Below, one piece after another: positions 15,148 to 20,865 of a DNA stretch of 20,865 nucleotides. The translations under genes were made by a program, and so were the position numbers. The stretch's first letter is position 1, and each line of letters starts with the position of its first letter. The notes below the pieces were generated by a model. The model did not search any database, was not told the DNA's origin, and saw nothing but the letters and a program-made list of their open reading frames with translations. The stretch covers positions 1 through 20,865 of the forward strand of contig CANHNG010000003.1 in the NCBI GenBank assembly GCA_947461915.1, read 5' to 3'. Origin of the DNA: Flavobacteriaceae bacterium (GTDB taxonomy: Bacteria > Bacteroidota > Bacteroidia > Flavobacteriales > Flavobacteriaceae).

Positions 15148-18100
15148 ATGAAAAATAAACTACTTTCGATCTTATACAATGGTCAATCAAAAAAATATGG
15201 AATTAGTATTCTATTCCTGATTTTTTTGACTACCAATACGGCTCTAGGAGCCACTTATTATATTGATTCCGTAGCTGGTTTAGATTCAAACAATGGGACT
15301 GCAATAACCACCCCATGGAAGAGCGTGACCAAAGTAAATTCAAAAACTTTGGTGGCAGGGGACAAGATTTATTTAAAATGCGGAAGCGTATGGAACGGTG
15401 AACAACTAAAGTTTTCTGGTTCAGGTTCTGCAGCTAGTCCCATTATTGTGGATCAATACGGTACGGGAGCTAAACCCATTTTAAACGGGAATGGACTCAC
15501 CACCACAGATCAAGGAGTTGTTTATTTATACAACCAACAGTATATTGAAATCAATAATTTAGAAATCACTAATTATCCGACATTATTGGTGTATGCAAAT
15601 AGTACAGCATATACCGTCAATCAAATTGTGTATAACGGAATTTATGCCTACAAAGTTACCGTTGCGGGAACCTCGCCTGCTTCAGGTGGAACTCCTATAC
15701 ACACTTCAGGTACTGCTGTAAGTGGTAGCGTAACATTTTCCTACTATTGTAATTTAACCAATTTATCTTATCCTGAGAATATGTTTTTTACTGGAATTTC
15801 AGACGGGACGCTTACCAATAACCCGCTAGGTGCAGACCGACGCGGCGTAATGGTTGCCCTTAAAAACAAAGGATCAGGAACAACGGCTGTTGCTAATCAC
15901 ATCTATTTAAAGAATCTATACATCCACCACATCAAAGGACAGTTGGGCAATGGTTCGACAACTGTAAACGGTGCCATACCAAAACGGACAGGAGGGATCT
16001 ATTTTACGGTACTTGATGAAACAACAGGAAACAATTCCAGATTTAATGACGTGCTGATTGACGGATGCACCATAAGTTATTCTGAAAATGTAGGATTGGC
16101 TTTTGATAATGAAGATAATGTGTACTACCCTGGAGACACGGAATTGACACTATGGACTGCCAGAAAATTTACCAATATAAAAGTGAGCAACAATACCATT
16201 CATCATATAGGCAAGAATGCCATGATTATTCGTTGTACCGACGAAACAGGACTGATTGAACACAATACCTGTTATGAAACTGCTTTAGGGACTACAGGAA
16301 ACACTATGTTTTCGGCTCGGGCAAAAGGTACTGTATTTCAATACAACGAGGGATATTACAATAGAGCCACCACCCAAACGGTTGATCCGGGAACAATTGA
16401 CGGCAGTATGTATGATCCGGATTACGGAAGCGTAGGGATTATTTTTCAGTACAGTTACAGCCACGATAACTCCGAAGGGATTTACTGGGGTTGCAATACC
16501 CGAAGTCTGAGCAATAATACATCAGGAATTCCTGATCCGGAGGATGTCGGTTGTACCTTGAGGTACAATATAAGTCAGAATGATAAGGGAGACCTTATTT
16601 TCCTTAATTATTCCTCAGCCGGAAACGAAATCTACAACAATATTTTTTATATAAAATCAGGTCTAAGTCCAAATATCATTCATGAAAATTCAGGCAACAA
16701 TCACACTTATAATTTTTATAATAATATTATTTACAATTTAGGAAATGGTGGCTATGCTTTTGGTTCGGGAACCGGAATTCAAACTAGAACTATCCAAAAC
16801 AATACTTTTTACGGCACTCATGCGTCTGACGAACCTTCGGATATAAACAAGTTAACCTCTAATCCTTTATTTGTGAGTCCTGGAGCTGGAACCGTAGGCA
16901 TTAATTCACTTTTGGAAGGCTATAAATTACAAAGTGGATCACCAGCACTTTCTAGTGGAAAATTAATTGCTACTAATGGCGGATTTGATTTTTATGGCAA
17001 TAGCGTTTCCTCTAGTACCATTCCGAATCGTGGCGCTTACCAGGGCGCAGCTATTGTTTCTGTCACGCCACCGCCAACTGCAAATAATCAAAATTTTTGT
17101 GACTCTCTAAATCCAAGCGTTGCAAATTTGGTTGCCACAGGCACGTTATTGAAATGGTATGCAAATGAAATAGGCGGGACTGCATTAGCGACAAGTACAA
17201 TTTTGGTTACGGCAACCTACTATGTTTCGCAAACGATAAGTGGAGTCGAAAGCTCAAGAACAGCAGTTACCGTAACGGTTAACACCACGGAATCCCCACT
17301 GGCAAGTGCGCAAGTTTTTTGTAATTTGGGCACAGTTGCTGATTTGGTCGCCACGGGGACAAATTTGCAATGGTATTCAGCCGCCACTGGAGGAGTTGCT
17401 TTGGCAACAACTTCAGCTTTGACTTCAGGAACTTATTATCTTTCGCAAACTTTGAATGGTTGTGAGAGTGCCAGAGAATCAATCCTAGTGACGGTAAATA
17501 CGACTTCGGCTCCATTGGCGAGTGCTCAACTTTTTTGTAATTCAGGCACGGTTGCTAATTTGGTTGCCATAGGTACTGCTTTGCAGTGGTATGTCGCTCT
17601 TACGGGCGAAAGTGCTTTGGCAACACCTACCGTTTTAGCTTCTGGGATTTATTATGTTTCGCAAACGTTGAATGGTTGTGAGAGTGCCAGGATATCGGTT
17701 TTGGTGACGGTAAATACGACTTCGGCTCCATCTGCAAGTGCGCAAGTTTTTTGTAATTCGGGCACAGTTGCTGATTTGGTCGCCACGGGGACAAATTTGC
17801 AATGGTATTCAGCCGCCACTGGAGGAGTTGCTTTGGCAACAACTTCAGCTTTGACTTCAGGAACTTATTATCTTTCACAAACGTTGAATGGTTGTGAAAG
17901 TGCTAGAACATCGGTTTTGGTGACGGTAAATAAGACTTCGGCTCCATCGGCAAGTACGCAAGTTTTTTGTAATTCAGGTAAGGTTGCTAATTTGATTGCC
18001 ACAGGCACGGCTTTGCATTGGTATGTCGATATTACGGGCGGAAGTACTTTGGCAACAACTACCAATTTAGCTTCTGGGACTTATTATGTTTCGCAAACGT

Positions 18101-20613
18101 TGAATGGTTGTGAGAGTGCCAGAACATCGGTTTTGGTAACGGTAAATACAACTTCGGCTCCCTCGGCAAGTGCACAAATTTTTTGTAATTCGGGAACAGT
18201 TGCTGATTTGGGTGCCGATGGAGTAGCGTTGAAATGGTATCCCACTATTACAGGCGGAACTGCTTTGGCAACCACCACCACTTTAGCTTCGGGGACTTAT
18301 TATGTTTCGCAAACGTTGAATAGTTGTGAAAGTGCTAGAACATCGGTTGCAGTAACTAGAAATAGTACCGCTGCCCCAACTGCAATTGCGCAAAGTTTTT
18401 GTGTTTTGTCTTCCCCCACTATAGCCACTTTAGCAGCAACGGGAGAATCCTTAAAATGGTATAGTGTTCTTACTGGAGGTGCTTCCTTGGAAACGAATAC
18501 GGCCTTAACTGCCCGAACCTATTATGTATCCCAAACTTTGAATGGTTGTGAAAGTACACGACAATCCGTTGTTGTATCTCTTACAAGTGGCTATTCTTAT
18601 TTTGTGGATGCGGACGGAGATGGTTACGGATCCACTACAGCAGTCCAATTATGTGAGGCCACAGCACCTGCAGGCTATGCAACGAATAACACAGATTGTG
18701 ATGACAATTTCATTTCTTCAGCATCAGAAGTTGCCAACGGAATTGATGACAATTGTAATGGCCTTATTGATGAAGGTTTTACTCCGCCGCCCCCTGCTGT
18801 CAATTCTCCTTTGAATCTATGTAAAGGACAGGCATCTGTTCAATTAACAGCTACTCCAATTTCAGGGTATACTTTGAAATGGTATGCTACCGAAACAATT
18901 GTTACTCCCTTATCTGCTGCGCCTATAGTCACTTCTGCTGTGGCTAAAACCTATTGGGTATCCCAAAAATTAGGATCAACCGGATTAGAAAGTGCAAGAA
19001 CTCCAATAACTGTAAATATAATAGCCTTGCCGGCTACACCAGGAACTATAACAACATCTGATGCTGTAATCTGTAAATACATAGGTACAACTAATACGGT
19101 AATCTATACTGTGCCTGCATCACCTGGTATTACTTTTAACTGGACTGTTCCAACAGGGGCAAACATAATAGAAGATGAGAGTGCCACGGACAATAGCATC
19201 ACCGTGGATTTTCTTGGCGCAAGCACAAGCATATTAACGGGAGGTGTGGGAACAATAGCTGCTAGAGCCGTAAATTCAAACACTTGCGTTTCTGCTGCGG
19301 CAAGATCACTTGTTTTGACATCTAAATTACCAACTGCTTCAACAGCCTTAGTGATGACAAGTTCAGATACTACGCCATCATTTAATCTAGCTGGTGTTCC
19401 TACTGCACTAAGCACACTTACTAAAATCACTAAAGTAGGACCTTATATGGGAACTAGCACTGAATTTACTTTGACTGCAGTAGAAGCTCCTACAGCAGCA
19501 AGCTATGCATGGACATTACCTGATGGTGTAACTCAATTAGAGGGTGGTACTTCTAATGTAATTACTGTAGATTTTGCAGGTGTTGCTTCTGGAATAGGAT
19601 TCTTACCAATTGTGGTTAAATCAGTAGGTGGTTGTGGAACATCTACCGCTGCTAGAACCCTAAATTTAGCCAGAGCCCTACCAACAGCACCAGCAGCTTT
19701 GGTGCTTACTGCTTTAGCTAGTAATGCCATAACTCTCCCAGTTGCGACTGCTGATAAAATCACGAAAGTTAGTCCATATGTGGGTAAATCAACAGCCTTG
19801 ACATTGGTGGCTACACCTATAACCGTGCAAGGAGCAACTGCTACTTCATACGAATGGGTATTTCCTTCGGGAGTCAATTCTTATGGCACAACTTCTGAAA
19901 CAGTAAATGGAGTAACTACAATTTCTAGTATTTCCAATATAATAACGGTAGATTTTGAAGGTGTTGCATTAGGAGTTTTAGAACTTCCAATAAGCGTTTA
20001 TGCGGTAAACGGTGCCGGTAGGTCTTTAGCTAGAACTTTTAAATTTACAAGTGCAGCACCAGCGACTCCGGGATCTATTACGACTCCTGCATTCGCAGTA
20101 CCAACATATAACCCTGCTTGTAGCGTTACTACTATAACTGTACAGGTGCCAAGTGTATTTGGAGTATCAAATACTTGGGCTGTTGGAGGAAGTGAAGCTT
20201 CAATTACAAGTGGACAAGGCACCAATTCAATTGTTATTAATGTGGAAGCTGTAACAACCGCTACACTTACCATTAGTGTTGTAGGTTCTAACGGAACGGG
20301 TACTAGTCTTGCTGCTAAAACACTTACTATCAAAAAAGTAAATACTTGTAGAGAAGCAAGCAATACAATCGCTGACGAGTTCAACGTAATCGCGTATCCA
20401 AACCCATCTTCATCTGAGTTCACTCTTGAGGTACAATCATCAAGTAAAGGGGCTACAAATGTTCAGGTGTACGATATGACAGGACGTTTGATTGAAAACC
20501 GTCAAGTAAATTCTAATTTCCTTCAAGTAGGTAGGAACTATGCATCCGGAATTTACAATGTAATTGTAAACAGGGGTTCGCAAGTTAAAACACTTCGAGT
20601 GATAAAGCAATAA
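15148..20613 (+). CDS. Multidomain T9SS surface protein: beta-helix, Ig-like array, MopE-like motif
   Basis: This 1821-residue protein has a signal peptide (about 1-34, ending TALGA). A right-handed beta-helix (about 35-632) is closely related to the 672-aa protein at 7007 (shared YYIDSVAG, ADRRGVMVAL, HHIGKNAMIIRCTDETGLIE) but carries an extra module of about 55 residues near 146-202. Seven Ig-like units of about 72 residues follow (640-1148), then an Asp-rich MopE-like motif (about 1151-1210), an eighth diverged Ig unit and PKD/Ig-like modules to about 1735. The end is a type A T9SS sorting domain (IAYPNPSSSEF, VQVYDMTGRL, KTLRVIKQ). The C-terminal half parallels the 1782-aa protein (CKYIGT.N, TLRVIKQ), so the gene looks like a fusion of the two neighbouring architectures. 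The beta-helix may cleave or bind a glycan, but the family is not identified. No copy of the shared operator is seen before it. Confidence 0.87.
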   Translation: MKNKLLSILYNGQSKKYGISILFLIFLTTNTALGATYYIDSVAGLDSNNGTAITTPWKSVTKVNSKTLVAGDKIYLKCGSVWNGEQLKFSGSGSAASPIIVDQYGTGAKPILNGNGLTTTDQGVVYLYNQQYIEINNLEITNYPTLLVYANSTAYTVNQIVYNGIYAYKVTVAGTSPASGGTPIHTSGTAVSGSVTFSYYCNLTNLSYPENMFFTGISDGTLTNNPLGADRRGVMVALKNKGSGTTAVANHIYLKNLYIHHIKGQLGNGSTTVNGAIPKRTGGIYFTVLDETTGNNSRFNDVLIDGCTISYSENVGLAFDNEDNVYYPGDTELTLWTARKFTNIKVSNNTIHHIGKNAMIIRCTDETGLIEHNTCYETALGTTGNTMFSARAKGTVFQYNEGYYNRATTQTVDPGTIDGSMYDPDYGSVGIIFQYSYSHDNSEGIYWGCNTRSLSNNTSGIPDPEDVGCTLRYNISQNDKGDLIFLNYSSAGNEIYNNIFYIKSGLSPNIIHENSGNNHTYNFYNNIIYNLGNGGYAFGSGTGIQTRTIQNNTFYGTHASDEPSDINKLTSNPLFVSPGAGTVGINSLLEGYKLQSGSPALSSGKLIATNGGFDFYGNSVSSSTIPNRGAYQGAAIVSVTPPPTANNQNFCDSLNPSVANLVATGTLLKWYANEIGGTALATSTILVTATYYVSQTISGVESSRTAVTVTVNTTESPLASAQVFCNLGTVADLVATGTNLQWYSAATGGVALATTSALTSGTYYLSQTLNGCESARESILVTVNTTSAPLASAQLFCNSGTVANLVAIGTALQWYVALTGESALATPTVLASGIYYVSQTLNGCESARISVLVTVNTTSAPSASAQVFCNSGTVADLVATGTNLQWYSAATGGVALATTSALTSGTYYLSQTLNGCESARTSVLVTVNKTSAPSASTQVFCNSGKVANLIATGTALHWYVDITGGSTLATTTNLASGTYYVSQTLNGCESARTSVLVTVNTTSAPSASAQIFCNSGTVADLGADGVALKWYPTITGGTALATTTTLASGTYYVSQTLNSCESARTSVAVTRNSTAAPTAIAQSFCVLSSPTIATLAATGESLKWYSVLTGGASLETNTALTARTYYVSQTLNGCESTRQSVVVSLTSGYSYFVDADGDGYGSTTAVQLCEATAPAGYATNNTDCDDNFISSASEVANGIDDNCNGLIDEGFTPPPPAVNSPLNLCKGQASVQLTATPISGYTLKWYATETIVTPLSAAPIVTSAVAKTYWVSQKLGSTGLESARTPITVNIIALPATPGTITTSDAVICKYIGTTNTVIYTVPASPGITFNWTVPTGANIIEDESATDNSITVDFLGASTSILTGGVGTIAARAVNSNTCVSAAARSLVLTSKLPTASTALVMTSSDTTPSFNLAGVPTALSTLTKITKVGPYMGTSTEFTLTAVEAPTAASYAWTLPDGVTQLEGGTSNVITVDFAGVASGIGFLPIVVKSVGGCGTSTAARTLNLARALPTAPAALVLTALASNAITLPVATADKITKVSPYVGKSTALTLVATPITVQGATATSYEWVFPSGVNSYGTTSETVNGVTTISSISNIITVDFEGVALGVLELPISVYAVNGAGRSLARTFKFTSAAPATPGSITTPAFAVPTYNPACSVTTITVQVPSVFGVSNTWAVGGSEASITSGQGTNSIVINVEAVTTATLTISVVGSNGTGTSLAAKTLTIKKVNTCREASNTIADEFNVIAYPNPSSSEFTLEVQSSSKGATNVQVYDMTGRLIENRQVNSNFLQVGRNYASGIYNVIVNRGSQVKTLRVIKQ
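15583..15753 (+). other. Extra module inserted in the beta-helix
   Basis: Residues 146-202 (containing AYTVNQIVYNGIYAYKVTVA and PIHTSGTAVSGSVTFSYY) have no counterpart in the paralogue, which passes from NYPVL straight to SPSTNPNSIFFVG. The pattern of V.Y.G..Y.VTVAGTS, P.HTSGT and G.VTF.Y resembles small beta modules found in phage tail and chitin-binding proteins. It may be a carbohydrate-binding insert. Confidence 0.65.
17065..18591 (+). repeat. Tandem array of seven Ig-like coding repeats (216-bp unit)
   Basis: Units begin at about 17065, 17293, 17509, 17725, 17941, 18157 and 18373; units 2 to 6 are exactly 216 bp. Each encodes FC near the start, a W-Y pair, then YYVSQTLNGCESAR and a TVN linker. 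The two Cys residues per unit could form a disulphide. Unit 2 and unit 4 share 117 identical bases (17328-17444 and 17760-17876), and units 3 and 5 also resemble each other more than their neighbours. Confidence 0.92.
18598..18777 (+). other. MopE-like Asp-rich, probably calcium-binding motif
   Basis: Residues 1151-1210 read YFVDADGDGYG, then TNNTDCDDNF and NGIDDNCNGLIDEG. This is the MopE-like putative metal-binding motif of secreted Bacteroidota proteins, related to thrombospondin type 3-like DxDxDG loops. It sits between the Ig-like array and the C-terminal modules and probably binds Ca2+ as a rigid linker. Confidence 0.85.
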
Positions 20614-20644
20614 AATTTTTCATAGTAATTGTTTTTTGTAAGAG

Positions 20645-20672
20645 AGGCTGTCCGAAAGGACAGCCTTTTTTA
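20645..20672 (+). terminator. Rho-independent terminator after the 1821-aa gene
   Basis: AGGCTGTCC (20645-20653) pairs perfectly with GGACAGCCT (20658-20666) across a GAAA tetraloop, and a run of T residues follows. It lies 32 bases after the stop codon. Confidence 0.93.
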
Positions 20673-20850
20673 TGATTTCGGATCGTTTATTGGATAAAAA
20701 TAGGTCGTCAATATAAATCGTTAGAGCCAATTTAGTAGCGATTTTTATCAATTTAGCTCAGTTTATAGCACAATCATTTTGTTAAATATGCTATGGTCTA
20801 CAATAATCCAAAATAATTTTATTTTTTGTCGGATGTATTTATTTTTTTAT

Positions 20851-20865
20851 TATTTTTGTTTTTCG
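20851..20865 (+). promoter_or_regulatory. Promoter-like sequence at the window edge, possibly with the same operator beyond
   Basis: TATTTTTG (20851-20858) matches TAnnTTTG exactly and is followed by TTTTTCG as the window ends. Before the 672-aa gene the order is TTAATTTG, TTTTTT and then CGTGTACG. The terminal CG may therefore be the first two bases of another operator copy. This depends on sequence outside the window. Confidence 0.4.

Noticed and set aside
17279..18281. Several minus-strand ORFs with similar translations across the Ig-like array
   Set aside because: They are antisense shadows of the tandem coding repeats and share sequence only because the repeats do.
17065..18591. CRISPR array
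   Set aside because: The regular repeats are in-frame protein repeats of 216 bp with no short repeat/spacer layout and no cas genes nearby.
19104..20423. Minus-strand ORFs of 108-141 codons
   Set aside because: They lie opposite a clear coding region with a T9SS domain. Their Val/Ala/Thr-rich composition mirrors the sense strand, and no leader or motif supports them.
1..20865. tRNA, rRNA or riboswitch
   Set aside because: No cloverleaf, rRNA core or known riboswitch motif was recognised on reading both strands by eye. A covariance-model search was not possible.

Overview
The window looks like chromosomal DNA of a Bacteroidota member, most likely Flavobacterium or a close relative. It is A+T-rich, its start codons sit behind A-rich leaders without Shine-Dalgarno sequences, it has TAnnTTTG-type -7 boxes, and three proteins end in type A type IX secretion (T9SS) sorting domains. 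All confidently called genes are on the + strand.

Layout. (1) 1-2888: the 3' end of a sialate O-acetylesterase-like gene followed 11 bases later by a secreted glycoside hydrolase family 2 enzyme with a malectin-like C-terminus. (2) 3016-6326: an apparent operon of an MFS transporter, a MatB-like malonyl-CoA synthetase and a short protein matching only the catalytic half of malonyl-CoA decarboxylase. I read this as a candidate malonate uptake and use module (malonate to malonyl-CoA to acetyl-CoA). (3) 6327-6818: a possible gene remnant and a YopX-family small gene. (4) 7007-20613: three large T9SS cargo proteins. They are a 672-aa right-handed beta-helix protein, a 1782-aa repetitive surface protein, and a 1821-aa protein. 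The last joins a paralogue of the 672-aa beta-helix to a tandem array of Ig-like units, a MopE-like Asp-rich motif and a C-terminal half related to the 1782-aa protein.

Regulation. A 14-bp palindrome, CGTGTACG(A/T)ACACG, stands 50-85 bases upstream of the transporter gene, the 672-aa beta-helix gene and the 1782-aa gene. No copy was seen in the other gene leaders inside the window. At the last gene it is embedded in a 52-bp interrupted inverted repeat. The window stops at a fourth promoter-like sequence ending in ...TTTTTCG, so another copy may lie just outside. This suggests one transcription factor, perhaps LacI-type and not encoded here, links the malonate module to the surface proteins.

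Working idea (inference): an esterase, a glycosidase and surface proteins attack an acylated plant-type glycoside or polysaccharide, and released malonate is imported and activated. No SusC/SusD pair and no regulator gene are visible here. The substrate of the beta-helix proteins cannot be read from sequence alone.
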